Part shown: piece after piece, positions 11,560 to 23,429 of the stretch
How positions within the stretch are numbered: the stretch's first letter is position 1
How the letters are laid out: each line of letters starts with the position of its first letter
From: Adiantum capillus-veneris
Taxonomy: Eukaryota > Streptophyta > Polypodiopsida > Polypodiales > Pteridaceae
NCBI GenBank assembly: GCA_014529385.2
Contig: CM043952.1
Coordinates: forward strand, 72,012,799-72,076,798
Length of the DNA: 64,000 nt
Direction: 5' to 3'
The notes under the pieces: generated by a model
Seen by the model: only the letters and a program-made list of their open reading frames with translations
Told to the model about the DNA's origin: nothing
Databases searched by the model: none
Position numbers and translations under genes: made by a program

Positions 11560-13760
11560 GTTCTAAGCAGTTCACTGCCTGAATCCATTCTTCATCCTTG
11601 TCAATTGCCCCTCTTCTTGCTCCTACTACATGTATGAGCTTAGTGCTCTAACGCATAATATCCTCAAAATGAGCTACATCCATTTTTCCCTCAAAAACTC
11701 AAAGGTTCCTAGACTTCCATACCCAATTCAGGTAGCAAAATCTGATAATTTGTGTGCACACCAAAATGGCATGGCTTTGGAAACCACGACTTCCCAAGAT
11801 CAGGTCATTCATAAATAAGACGGTCTTGCAAGTCCTTCTTACCCATTTGCAAACCCTAGCGGCCAGCCCCTGCGAAGTAGGGAACTTGGAGAACAGATGA
11901 AGGGGGTTTTCAGAGGTTACCCTCAGCAAAAGAAAGTGTCAGAGCTGATCCCTCTAGCGTGCACCTTAATCACAGTAGGCAAGGCACTCCAGATCACTTT
12001 CCAAATGGTGTTGACACTCTTTTGCCAACGTTCTTTTGACTAGTTTTTTTTCTCAATTCTGTTGAGTGGGGCAAACCAATCCACTTTGTACACTAGGAAA
12101 TTATAGGTACTCGGGGTCTTGGGAAGCAAGAACACTTTGTCTTTCGACCAATGCTAGCCTCTCCAATCAATTTTTAATCCACAACTAGGTGTAAATGAGG
12201 ATGTCAGCACTTCCAAAATTCTACTAACTAGAAGCCTTTTGTATAAACCCAGATTATGTTGCAACACCAACAAAATCTTATGTCATCCCAAAGATGATAA
12301 ATTTTAGAAATTCCTTTGCTGTTTACCAACCATGCAACTTCCCTCCAAAAGGTGTCCATGGAGCCCCTTCCAAGTTTGGAGGGCCAGGGAGACCAATTGC
12401 GGGAGGAATCCTTGAATTATCTAAAATTCTCCCCCCCCCCATTCCAAGGTTCAATCTGCTTTGTTACATGCCTGCTAGTTCCCCTCTTCAGCAGCCAAGC
12501 TTTAGGAATGTCCAATAAGGTGCCAAAATCTTGTCAAGCACAATGGCCTTCCTCCATATGCCCCCTTTCAAAACAAGATTTGTGTTGTTTATCATATCCT
12601 ATGCCATGATAGCCCATTCCTATTTTATCAAAGAGACAACAAGTCTGGCACACGAGGCTTCTGCATGCACCATGGGGTCAATACTCCCGATTCCGCCTTG
12701 ATTCTTAGGTCTCACTACCCATTCCCATTTCCCCCATTGGCAAGGAGTTGTGGCTTTCATGTTTGCTTTTCCACAAAAAACCGTTTGATAGACTTCAAGA
12801 ATTATTTCCAATTGGATTTTCTCAGTTTCAACAGCAGTGACACAAATGAAATGTACGATATCATGAAAGCACTAATCACCGTGACTCTGCTATGGAAGTG
12901 GAGGAGCACAAACTTCCATCTTCTCATCTTACTATTTATTATGGTCAACATCCAATCAAATCTATGTTTATCCGTAATCCCCACCCCAAGTGGAGCGTCT
13001 AGGTACTTGAACACACTATGCTTGCCTATGACTTCTCTTGAACACTGCACGGGATCAAAGGAGTCACTTTCTGAGAGAGATATCAATCTTGATTTCTCAA
13101 TAGTACACATTGAGTCGGAGGTAGGGGCAAAGAGGGAGAGAGAAGGAGCTATGCTTCCCTCCCATGCCGTTTGGGCACTGTGTTGGTTGCTTCCTTTTGT
13201 ATGCATGCGGTAACGCTGGCACTGTTGGTATCATTGGCCATCATCAGGGGCACCTATGGGCAGTGGTAATTGGTGGTGGCGAGCCTGGTTGGGGAAACTT
13301 CATACACTAGGGGGCCATAAGGTCCTCCCTTTGTTGGGCATAAAGGAAAAGACTCCCCCCCCCCCCCCCCCCCCCCCCCCCCTTCAATTAGCGACAACGC
13401 TAGTGCTTGGGGTAGGGGTCATGAGAGAGCGGAAGAGGAAATTCAACAAGTGGAATTATTGGCTTCCAAAGGAGAGTGCTTTATGCAATAACACAAAAAA
13501 TAAAGTCTATAAGTGTCCGATGCTTACCAAATTTCACTAGGTAGTATATCACATTTGACCGTACCAAGCAGAAGGGCTCTGGCCTCCTGGACCCCCTGAG
13601 CACAGACTTCCGACTTCCAACTGACCAATAGTTTGACTGAGATGGTTGAGCATGAGCTTGGCCATAGCGTTTTGGTCTCTTACTACATTCCCCTTCTCGT
13701 GTGTGATTGCTACAATAGAGTCCCTTCTTCTTTGGCTCATCACATGCTACAACAAGACTA
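11560..13760 (-). pseudogene. LINE (non-LTR retrotransposon) ORF2 remnant
   Basis: Read from right to left, this follows LINE ORF2 order. At 13743-13600 the RRRDSIVAITHEKG and DQNAMAKLMLNHLSQ segments match the linker between endonuclease and reverse transcriptase. At 13060-12800, FKYLDAPLGVGITDKHRFDW and MRRWKFVLLHFHSRVTVISA match the end of the reverse transcriptase domain, and at 12760-12620 KWEWVVRPKNQGGIGSID is the motif that follows it. At 11929-11780, PLHLFSKFPTSQGLAARV and KWVRRT resemble the zf-RVT C-terminal domain. Most of the catalytic part (with the YxDD motif) is missing between about 13549 and 13206. Frameshifts and stops are frequent, and I see no poly-A tail or target duplication. 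Confidence 0.65.
13355..13382 (+). repeat. poly-C tract, 28 bp
   Basis: A pure cytosine run. The length may be unreliable because such runs are hard to sequence. Confidence 0.9.
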
Positions 13761-13924
13761 GCTAACATGAAGTGTGAAAATTTCAACATATTTTTCACAA
13801 TTTTTTGTTTTATAATTGATGATTGAGCATTTAAAAAAGTGTTAGATATTCATTTTTATTTATTTTATGCATACAAGAATTTATATGTTATGGGCTAAGG
13901 AGTTCACGATGATATTTTCAGTCA

Positions 13925-14415
13925 AGGGCTATTGAAAAAGACATTGTGCTTGAAAATGCCTTGGCCCATGTATGCTAGATACTTTAGAATGCATTGATTG
14001 TAGGATATTCCCAACAAGGGCAAGTCCAAGAATCTCTAGGCTGTTTTCCAAAGATGACAAGTGAGGGAATCTCTCCAGATGCAATCACCTACAATTGTAT
14101 ATCTTAAAGGCATGTGGCACTATGCAAGACATTGATGTGGGCCAAAATATCCATAAGGATATTGTTAGAAAACGGTTGTTTAAATAAAACATCGTGCTTG
14201 GCACTACCTTGTTGACATGTATACCAAATGTGGTGTATTTTAGAAAGCACAAAACTTGCTTCAACCGCTTCTTGTTCGGAATGTCGTATCTTGAAGTGCA
14301 TTGTTTGCAAGATATGCCAAACAGGGACAAGGCCAAGAAGACTGTGCTGCTTTTCTAGATTCAAAGAGATGGCATCTCTCAAAATTCAATCATCCACACT
14401 TTCATCTTAAAGGCA
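13925..14415 (+). pseudogene. PPR-family pseudogene fragment
   Basis: The plus-strand frames contain consecutive pentatricopeptide-repeat pieces. From 13931 they read IEKDIVLENALAHV, then NALIVGYSQQGQVQESLGCF, then KMTSEGISPDAITYNCI. After a one-base shift come LKACGTMQDIDVGQNIHKDI and IVLGT, and after another shift DMYTKCGV and KAQNLL. These are the usual repeat units of PLS-class PPR proteins, which bind and edit or process organelle RNA. At least four stops and two frameshifts make it dead. The family and this wording are very common in ferns and lycophytes, which bears on the source organism. There is no start, targeting peptide or DYW domain, so it is an isolated fragment, possibly carried here by a transposon. 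Confidence 0.75.
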
Positions 14416-14420
14416 TGTCA

Positions 14421-14754
14421 ATCCTCTCAAAAAAACCTTCAAAATGACACACTCCCTAGTAAACACACACTTGGTTGCACACCGTCAAACACACACACCC
14501 CTATCAAGATCAACACTCATACAAAATCTACAATGCTTCTATCCCACAAGCCACTCCCACACACAATGCTTCTCTCTTCCTCTATCTCTATGCACACCAT
14601 AAACGGCCCGGGGGCACACCCACAGACCATCACCGAAACACCAAAGAGCATCAGAAGAAGAGAAGGGGATGGGTGAAAAGGCAACACTGATTATAACTAT
14701 GGAGCTTTATTCATCAAAAAACCACCATAGACGTGCTCTTACAATCTTGAAGGC
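14421..14754. other. no recognisable gene; AC-rich flank of the Gypsy insertion
   Basis: Short CA-rich stretches lie near 14470-14570 and a purine-rich patch near 14645. The five bases before the LTR at 14755 are aaggc. Confidence 0.45.
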
Positions 14755-15224
14755 TGGAATTGGAGCTAATCTCTTGAGACAACTAATTCCAGTGTTGAAG
14801 GATTTCAGCTACTTAGAGTAGGAAGAGTTTAGACATCAGACTAGATAGAAATCAGTGACTAGACTGAAATATGAATATTGAAATGAGAATCAGACTTAAA
14901 GACTGGAATAAAGTTCAGATTCAGATTCAGAAGACTGTCAAGAAGTCAGTATCACTGGAATATATATATATCATGATTGAGATTACAGTGAATATGATTA
15001 CAGAGAGAGAAAGTGTAGCCGAGAATACTGCCACTTATGCTCAAGTGCAATTATAGCTCAAAGCTCTAATACAAGTGATAACAATTGCCTCCCCGATATC
15101 AAAGTAATGGGCCCTATTTATATGCTTTGGGTTTACCGTAGTAATTACTCTAGTAATTACTAAGTGATTCACTGCCCATCTTCTAAGAACACGTTCCCAC
15201 ATGGTGACGCGCCAGCCGTCTACA
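14755..15224 (-). repeat. 3' LTR of the Gypsy (left end)
   Basis: It starts tggaattggagct and ends gccgtctaca on the plus strand. TATTTATATGC at about 15114 is the minus-strand TATAAATA promoter element. Next to it inside, the minus strand has aagaaagaagggaagga (15225-15241), the polypurine tract. Confidence 0.92.
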
Positions 15225-15566
15225 TCCTTCCCTTCTTTCTTGAATTTTGGCAAGATTCCAAAATTTCTGAAAAATCCATTGTCTGGTTCTGATGTGGAAC
15301 TGAAAAATCCATCATCTGGTTCTGATGTTGACAATCCATCTTCTGGTTGATTGTCAGAGTTTGACATTGAGAAGATGGTGAAGGATGCAGAGCTCTAGAA
15401 AAGAGCACTATCTTTTCGAGAGGCAGCTGAAAAGGCCAAGGTGGAGCTGTCATCTCTCCCTGCCTGCTGAGAAGAAAAGTCGCCCCTGAATTCTGAGATA
15501 GAACTACCCAGTATCCTTCCATTGGACCGTCGTCCTTTTGCCCTTGCTCTTTGACCATGTTGGGGC

Positions 15567-18500
15567 CTAAGAAGTCCCAGCATCAGCATTCTCCTTCTGA
15601 ATCAGTCGGTAAATGGCCTCTTGCTCAAGCTGATCCCTCCGGTCTGTGGTCATCTCTACCTCATAATGTGTGAGAGAATGATAGGTTTTGGTGTCAGGAT
15701 CATAGAGTGTACGCCTGCCCTTGCTCAATCTGGTTCTGGCCAGTTTATGACAATGCGAAGTAGTATGGATCCATCCTTCGGGAAGAGGCTGATTGGTTTT
15801 GACGCGAGCTTCGAAAAGAATCTCAGCCATGTCCTTGTACTGCGGTGCCAAACCCGGCTTTGCTGCAATGTCTTTCTCAAGCAGTTTGGAAGATTCAACC
15901 GTGAGCTGTAGTAGCTGATTAGTAATCTTAGTCAATCCTCTGACCTGAATCTTCCACTGGCCCATACACAGTTGAATCTTATGTAGCTCTTCCTTCATTG
16001 CCTGTATGTCATTGATTTGAAGAGCATCATTGAGCAATGTTTGCCAAGTCTTCCATTCCACAATTTATCGCTCATACCAATCCCTAAGCTCATCAATTAT
16101 TTTGAAATATGTGAGTCGATCAACTGGTTCTTGATGTTGAGGATACAGCGCTGGAAAAAATCTTGGCAACTCAGTTTCTCTTGCTGGAATAGCATACAAG
16201 AGAACTGGAGAATCGGGCACAAATTCCAGGAAATTCAGAACTGCCTGGTTCTCTTGTTGCATCATCTTCCTAGTAATTCTTACTAGCTGGAATAGGGCTC
16301 GGAGAGCAGTTGCCTGTGCTACTACTGACATTTGCGTTTGGGGTCCTCTGCTAGTGGCTGTCTGGTCCTCCAGGATAGCTTTCACTCTCTGGTCCAAAAC
16401 ACCTCTGGCAGTTTGCAGTTGTACCAGAACATCCTTAAGTTGGACCCTAACATCCTTCATACAGCGGTAAGTTGGTTTGTTACCCAGTAGAAGTTCCAGT
16501 TCTAGAGCTAAAGAGTGACAATCTGCAGTAGACTGTCTTTGCCAGTGCGGGTTTACCACTTTCTCATCAGCATTGAGTATCCATTCTGGAACTCATTCCA
16601 ACAGCTGAACTGTACTGGGATGCGCCGGTAGTCTGCAGGCTTCTTTATCATGGAAAGCAGCAGATTTCCAATGTTCCACCATTTCCCTGGCTCCCACATA
16701 TAATCTTTGGAACCTTTCCAAATCAGTCCATAGAGCATCATCCTCCAGATACTGTCTGGTGATGGAGGCTTGTTGATGTCTCAGCTGCTTATTCAAGGTA
16801 ATGAGCTGCAGTGAATGCTGATGATCATTCACTGGTCCTTCATCCTTAACCTTCATTTTCCCTTTAGCCTCTCTGCTGTGATGGGATTGATTAGTTGGGT
16901 CATCTCCAGTATTACTGGGCTGCTGTTCTTCAGTCTGCTGATGACCCGACTGTTGTTCTGTTTCTTGTCTTTCCTGTTGTTCCTCAGTCTGGTCTGGTTG
17001 GTCTGGCTGTGACTGGCCTCCTTCATCTGGCCCTGTCCCACCAGTACCAGGTCCTGGGGGTGGAGATGGTGGTGGGGCATCATCATCATCCTGTGTATGC
17101 CCGGCTTCTTGATCATCCTCCTCCTAATCAGCTTCATCTTCTTCTTCTTCATCATCCTCCTCTGGGGATGTCTGCTGCTCAATATAATCCATGATGGCTT
17201 GGTTCATCAGAGCATTGTTGAACTCACTCACCTTGTCCTACAAATCACTTTGCAGACTTTCCATCAAGGACTTTAAATTTTCTAAATAAAAAACAGCATT
17301 GCCTACGGGGTTCAAAATTTCGGACAAGCTATTGTAGATGTATCTGTCCGTCAGCGAACGCTTCAAAGCTGTATGGTGTAATAGCAGCTTTCTAAATTCT
17401 GCCCGCTTCGTTCTGAGCCCCATTTCAGCTCGCTCGGCAGCTCTCGATGCTTCATTCCTTTGACTCTTTATGATCATAATTTCAGACTCAGCTTTAGCTA
17501 ACTTTTTGTTCAACAACTCCTGAGCTCTTTCTGATTGAGCTTCCAATACCCTGTGTTGTATGTTCTGCACTTCCTTGGCTTTCTGGAGTGTGGAAATCTG
17601 ATGCTCTGCTTCTGCCAAGTCAGCTTTAAGCTTTTTAACTTCATCTTCTGATCCAGCAGCCTCCACCAATTGTCCCATACAGCTGACAATGGTATTCCAA
17701 GAGGACTGTATCAGTATTGAACATCTGTCTTTGACCGTTGTTGGATCAGAATCAACTGGTTCATATATTGCCACAGGAGCAACATAAGGTAGAGATGCAT
17801 AATCAGTTTTGGTGAGTAAGAGATGCCCTCTTAATTTCTGAGTTTGCATTTGCTGTAACTTATCCTTTTTAACCAGTTGCAGAGGGTTTTTAGAAATGAC
17901 AGGAACTGTTTCAGACATAGTTAAGGACGCTGGACCTTTCCCCTTATCCAGTTGATTCTTGCCTTTGTTCCCTGACTGGTCTGGTACCTTTGCCTCAGTG
18001 ATTGGCTTTACCTGATCTTTTCCAGTAGCACCAACTAACTGATCAGGCACAATTTGCTGAACAATATACTGCTCCATTTTACTTCTCTCAGCTTTCTCAG
18101 TGCTCACTGCCTTAACCTGGCTTTCTATTTGCTTCAGAAACTCACTGCTTTTTGTCAGTGTAATTCTTGGCTTCTTTGAACTGCCAGCTTCCTTTGTAGT
18201 GGCTTTCCTTTTCAGGTCATTGGAAGTCGTTTGACTGTCCGTTTCCTCGTCATCTGAGGATAGTTCAATTTTCTTAGGTTCAGAAATAGGCTGCTCACTC
18301 CAAGACAGCTTTACCTGCTCATTAACATCTGCAGCAGTAGCCCAATACAGAAATTGCCAGACATACCATGCCTTGAAAACGGTTTGAGATTTCAACTTGG
18401 CAGTTTGTTGAAGTACATTATGCGAGAGTATTTGACACAGGTTGATATGGACTTGTGGATCCAGTATCTTGGCCAACAGCATAGCAAATACTTTTTATGA

Positions 18501-19247
18501 CACATAAGTTGGGTTATTCTTAAGACTGACTGCTTCAGCTACAAACTTGTAAGCAGCGGAGGCTTCCATGCCTGCTACTGGAACTCCTTGAGCACTTGCC
18601 TTGCACTTCTTTCGAGCTGCTTCATCCTCCTTTAGAGCAATACTTATTTGCTGCGCAATTGCCACCGATGGTTTAGGCTCATTGGGCATCCGAAATGCAA
18701 ATGCAATGGCTTCTGGTGTCACTGACACCCTCCTATTATTTATCATAGTATTGCTGTTTTCTGCATCAAAGGAATCAAGAACTTGCTTGATGATCCTTGC
18801 ATCAAAAGCAATCCTTGTCGCTTGCAATACAACTCGCAGATCCCAGAGTTGTAGCAGAGTCATTGCATGATCAGTAAAGACATATCGTTGGATTTTACTG
18901 TATGGAAGAACAGGAAGGCTTGCCTTTGCCTCTGCAACGATAGCATGGGTTTCTTCAAGAGTTTCCTGCATCTTCTCTGAACGTTTCCTTCTACCCATAC
19001 ACTATGAGGTCGACGACGATGAAACAGGCGAAGGCGAAGAGGACTTACTTGTGTTAAAGCCGTTGCCTGGTGTCGCTGGTAAGGTTGTCTAACAGTCAGC
19101 TGTCTCGTCAGAGGTTGAAGTTTGTGGCTGTAGTGAAGAAACCTCGGAGCTTGGCGATGGCGAATGGTTGACAGGAGGAAAACGTCGCGCAGGAGATTTA
19201 TGAGGAAAAATGCTAACTCTTTTGACTGTTATACGTGTTCGCGCCAT
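15567..19247 (-). pseudogene. third reading frame of the Gypsy, between integrase and 3' LTR; unknown function
   Basis: About 1,227 codons lie in one phase from a candidate start MARTRITVKR at 19247 to a TAG at 15567. Internal stops fall at about 19089, 19002, 18495, 17238, 17124, 16593 and 16065 and no frameshift is apparent. The first 80 residues are basic and Ser/Pro-rich. Next is a globular part (QRYVFTDHAMTLLQLWDL, RRVSVTPEAIAFAFRMPNEP) that resembles the plant-transposon/plant-mobile-domain group. Then come a Lys/Ser-rich stretch with KRKATTKE, a coiled coil at about 17670-17385 (EVKKLKADLAEAEHQISTL), an acidic Gln/Pro-rich hinge at 17170-17000, and a helical C-terminal part with WYER and HWKSAAF blocks. 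The position equals that of env-like genes, but I see no signal peptide or membrane anchor. The PMD-like reading is tentative. A second start at 18998 (MGRRKRSEK) is possible. Confidence 0.7.
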
Positions 19248-19249
19248 AA

Positions 19250-22200
19250 AATCTCCACCACTCGCTGCACCTAGACTTGTGTGCGCCGTTGCTGATGTGG
19301 CAAACATGCATTGGACAAGACTGCAACCCATCCTTGTAATAATTATCACTGGCATACCATTTGACCGTTGGCCACTTAAAATTTGGAAAATGTGTTCATA
19401 CTGGTTCTGAATTGATTCCCACTCTGGCTGGACCATACTGGTACTGGTTCTTAAATCAGCCTGATCTGATTCTTCAGATACTGGTTCTGAAGCTGGAACT
19501 GGTTGCACATGGAAAAGACCAAAAATATATGATTCTGGTATCTCTTGATCAACAACCTCCAGTTCCTTAGTGACTTCTTCTAACCCAGTTTCTCTGGTCT
19601 CTGAGTAATAAAGTTTGATCTTTGCTCCATTATATACACCCGGCAACATCAGTCCCGATAAGTCTTTTAATCTGACTGTGCCATTGGAGAAGACCCAATC
19701 AACCTCAAAAGGTCCTGCCAACGCAATCTTCAAATTCGGCTTCTTTGGACCCAGTCTTGACTGATATAGAAGCACTAAGTCTCCTTTCTGGAATTCTCGG
19801 ACTTTAATTCGATGATCATGCCAGTGCTTCCTTCTTTGTTGAACAATTTCCTGTTCCAATATAGCTCTTTGCCTGAGTTCATCTAAGTGCATCAGTTCAT
19901 CCAGTCTTTTCTTAAGATTATGGTTGAAGTCTAGTCCATACTTTACAGCCATTCTCAGACTGGGGATTATAAACTCCATAGGAACCACAGCTTCAGTTCC
20001 ATACACCATTCTGAATGGTGTCATTCTAGTAGTTACCTTATAAGTTGTCCTATAAGCCCAGAGAGCACTCTGAAGCTTCAAATCCCACTGGTCTGGTTTC
20101 TTTTGTACCACCTTAGTGAGAATAGTCTTAATTGTCTTATTGCTACTTTCAGCCTGTCCATTGTATCTGGGATAGTAAGGAATAGATTTCCGATGCTTGA
20201 CTGAAAGCATATCCAATAGGATTTCCATAGTATCATTGATGAAATGTGTTCCTTGATCGGTCACAATTTCCACTGGACATCCATATCGGCAGACAATATT
20301 CTCAAACAGAAATCTTGCAGTTGACTTGGTTGTGTTGTCAGGAAGAGCCTTATCTTCAACCCACTTGGTAACATAACAAGTAGCCATCACTATGTACTTG
20401 TTCTTCCTGGGAGTCACCTTCTTAAAAGGTCCCATAAAATCCAATCCCCATTTCATGAATACTCCCAATGGTTGTATTGGCATTAAGGGAGTCATGTCTG
20501 CAGTTGTTGGTCGGCCCATTCTCTGGCATATATCACAAGTTTTACAAAAGCTTCTGACATCAGCAATCATTGTTTGCCACCACAGACCTGCTTGCAGAAT
20601 CTTCTTATAGGTTGCTTCGTTGGAAAAATGTCCACCAGACTCTTCATTATGTGCCTCTGAGATAACTTGCATTCTTCCCTCCATTGGAACACATCTCCGA
20701 AGTATACCATCCACACCCAATTGATAAAGTACTCCCCCAATGATGGTAAATTTCAAGATTTTTATGATCAGAGCCTTCTTCTGATTCTGTTTCCAATCTT
20801 CTGGAAAGGCACCTTGGGAAAGGAATTGATAAATATCATACCATTCAGGATCCACTGATTCTTCTGCTTCTAACTGAAATAAATCAGCATCCACTGGTTC
20901 ATCTCTCAGAGGTGATTCTGAATATCCTTCTGTACTTCTGGAAAGGAAGTCAGCTCCACAGTGGTTTCGGCCAGGCTTATGGAAAATTATGAACTCAAAT
21001 TCCATAAGGAACATCATCCATCTTATCAGCCTGCCTTGAATAATGACTTTGTTAATCAGAAACAGAAGAGCTTGATGATCCACATAAAAATGGAATAACT
21101 TCCCCAATAGGTAATGCCTGAACTTTGTAGCGCTAAAAACCATTCTGAGGGCTTCTCTTTCAGTAGTCGTATAGCCTTGTTCAACCTGACTGAATCTCCG
21201 ACTAGCAAAATAGACCGGATAGTCTGTCCTGCCATCTGGCTAAGCTAATATTGCCCCCATTGCCAATCCTGAAGCATCTACGTGTACATGAAAAATAATA
21301 TCCCAATTCGGCTGCTTGAGGATTAGTTTGCTGGTAATGGCTTTTTTCAAATTCTGGAAACTCTCCTCACATTCAGCAGTCCAATTGAACTTACTGGTCT
21401 TCTTTGTAAGCTCATATAGTGGTACTGCTTGAGAAGCAAATTTGTGTACAAATCTTCTATAAAAATTCACATACCCCAAGAAAGAACTCAACTCAGAAGA
21501 AGTTCTAGGAGCTTTAGCTGGCTGGACACATTGTATTTTGTCATTGGCCATTTCTATTCCATTGCGGGAAACCACATGTCCCAGTAGCTGTCCCTTCCAA
21601 ACCAGAAATATTGATTTAAATGGATTCAAGCAAATCCTTTTCTCTTGACAGCGTTTAAAAACCATCTCTAGGAATAGAAGGTGTTGTTCCTCAGCTGAAT
21701 TGACAGTGAAGTCATCCATGAAAATGGCAAGGAACCGATGAAGAAATTCATTAAACATCTCCATCATACATCGCTGAAAAGTAGCTGGTGCATTGCACAG
21801 GCCAAAAGGCATCACCAGATACATGAATGCTCCCCACTCAGTGATGAAAGTGGTCTTGGCCCTATCTTCCGGAGCAATCTGTAACTGGTTATAGCCGCTA
21901 TAACCATCCATGAAGCTATACATCTCATATCCTGCGATCTCATCAAGCAACATATCAGTAAAAGGTAAGGGAAACGGATCCTTAATGGTCTGGGCATTTA
22001 GTTTTCTATAGTCGACACAAACCCTTAATTTCCCATTCTTCTTAGGAACGACGACTATTGGAAATAACCAATCACTACTTGCTACCTCCGTAATGAACCC
22101 AGCCTTGAGAAGATTATCAATCTCCTCCTTGACCTTCTTTGCATAGTTGGGGTTCATCTGGTATCTTTGCAATCTGACTGGCCTAGCTTCTGGTTTCAGT

Positions 22201-23420
22201 GGTATTCGGTGCTGATAGACTTCAGGATCTACTCCCTTCAAATCTGTATGTTCCCAGGCAAATACATCTTTATAGTTCTAGAACATTTTCCTTGCCTTTT
22301 CCTTCATTGCCGGTTTCAAGTGCTTGTTGACTTTGATCATTCTGGGATTTTCCTCTGATCCCAGGTTCCACTCCTCCACTTCTTGATCATCTAGAAGCAA
22401 CCAATTTGGTCCTCCTCCTTTTCATTTGGTCGAATCTTCAGCGTAGTCCCAAGAAGGTCCATTCATCTCTGAATCATTATTCTGATTTAGTGGATCCTCT
22501 TCAGAACATACTGATTCTTCTATTTTGCCAGTATCCGTTGGTTCCTCCATTCTTTCAGTTAGCTGAACGGTTCTTTCCCCTGTATTGACTTCAGTAAACT
22601 GATCAGGGAATTGTCTCTTCTGCTTGTCAGCTTTTTCTTTGTTTATTAGGATTGCATTCAAATCAATTTCTGCCAAAGGAAAGATGTTCATTGCTGCTAG
22701 CATTCGCTCAATTTTCTTAGCTCGGTATTTCTGACACAACTCCTTCGGCCTCAGTTCCTTTTTCCAGCTCCTGGTATTGTTGGTCTGGATATTGATTCTG
22801 CCACTGGCCCCTTCTATGGTTAAGGTCTGGTTGGCATAGTCATGAACAGCATGTGTTGTTCTTAACCATGGGCGGCCTAATAGCATTCCATATGCTCCCT
22901 GGACATCCAAAACTAGGAAACTAGTTTTGAATTTTTTCCTCCCCACTCTTATCTGCATGTTTTCAATCATGCCCGTCGCTTGTACGACTCGATGATCCGC
23001 CATTCTTACTTTGAATGGTGCTAGTTTCATGTTAGTGATACCCATTCTTTGCTAAAGATGGGCTCCCATTATATTGACTCCTGCTCCTCCATCCAGTATG
23101 ACGCTTGAGAGAGGTTCCCACTGCTTCCTGACCTTGTAATCTACCTGAATAAGTGGAACTTCATCATCCCGGACAGCCGTCAGGTCTACTGTTCTGGCCT
23201 CTGTCTCAGTCTTCCTACGCTGCCTGATAAAGTTGGCCACCTCAGGTAAGGTCTTTCTTATATCCTCCAGCTCTACAGTCAGCTTCTGGATTCTATCACA
23301 AATTTTCACCTGAATTTCCTCTTGGTCCTGGTCAGACTGATTGTCAGAGCTTGAAGAGCTAGTGTTTTTATACTTCCATTCTTCTTTAGCAGTACTACTC
23401 TTTCCTTCCTCTTCCATCTC
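19250..23420 (-). pseudogene. Gypsy pol: protease, reverse transcriptase, RNase H, integrase (in-frame stops)
   Basis: Protease: ILDGGAGVNIMG near 23100, followed by MLLGRPWLRTTHAVHDY. Reverse transcriptase, 22241-21240: the VPKKNGKLRVCVDYRKLNAQ block, MPFGLCNAPATFQRCM, catalytic IFMDDFTV near 21710, and GHVVSRNGIEM. RNase H: DASGLAMGAILA up to the stop at 21240, then FASRRFSQVEQGYTTTEREA and VDHQALLFLIN. Integrase: zinc finger HNEESGGHFS...CDICQRMG near 20640-20520, and a core with LDFMGPFKK, IVTDQGTHF and GQAESSNKTI (the DDE residues), then the GPFEVDWVF C-terminal fold. Stops inside it lie at 23052, 22422, 22278 and 21240. That at 21240 falls exactly where relatives have Gln in AILAQ. All active-site residues are present, so the protein was functional before the stops arose. 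Confidence 0.92.
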
Positions 23421-23429
23421 TTCTGAATG

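Noticed and set aside
12294-12609. Plus-strand frames at 12.3-13.2 kb
   Set aside because: They are shadows of the minus-strand LINE remnant, which carries the recognisable motifs.
19002-19060. Spliced expression of the third Gypsy frame using the AAGTAAGT at about 19050
   Set aside because: A donor-like motif exists on the minus strand, but no matching acceptor or phase benefit could be shown. The frame continues across it anyway.
15567-19247. Envelope gene of a retrovirus-like element
   Set aside because: The position fits, but I see no signal peptide, no transmembrane segment and no fusion-type region. The coiled coil and mobile-domain-like text argue for something else.
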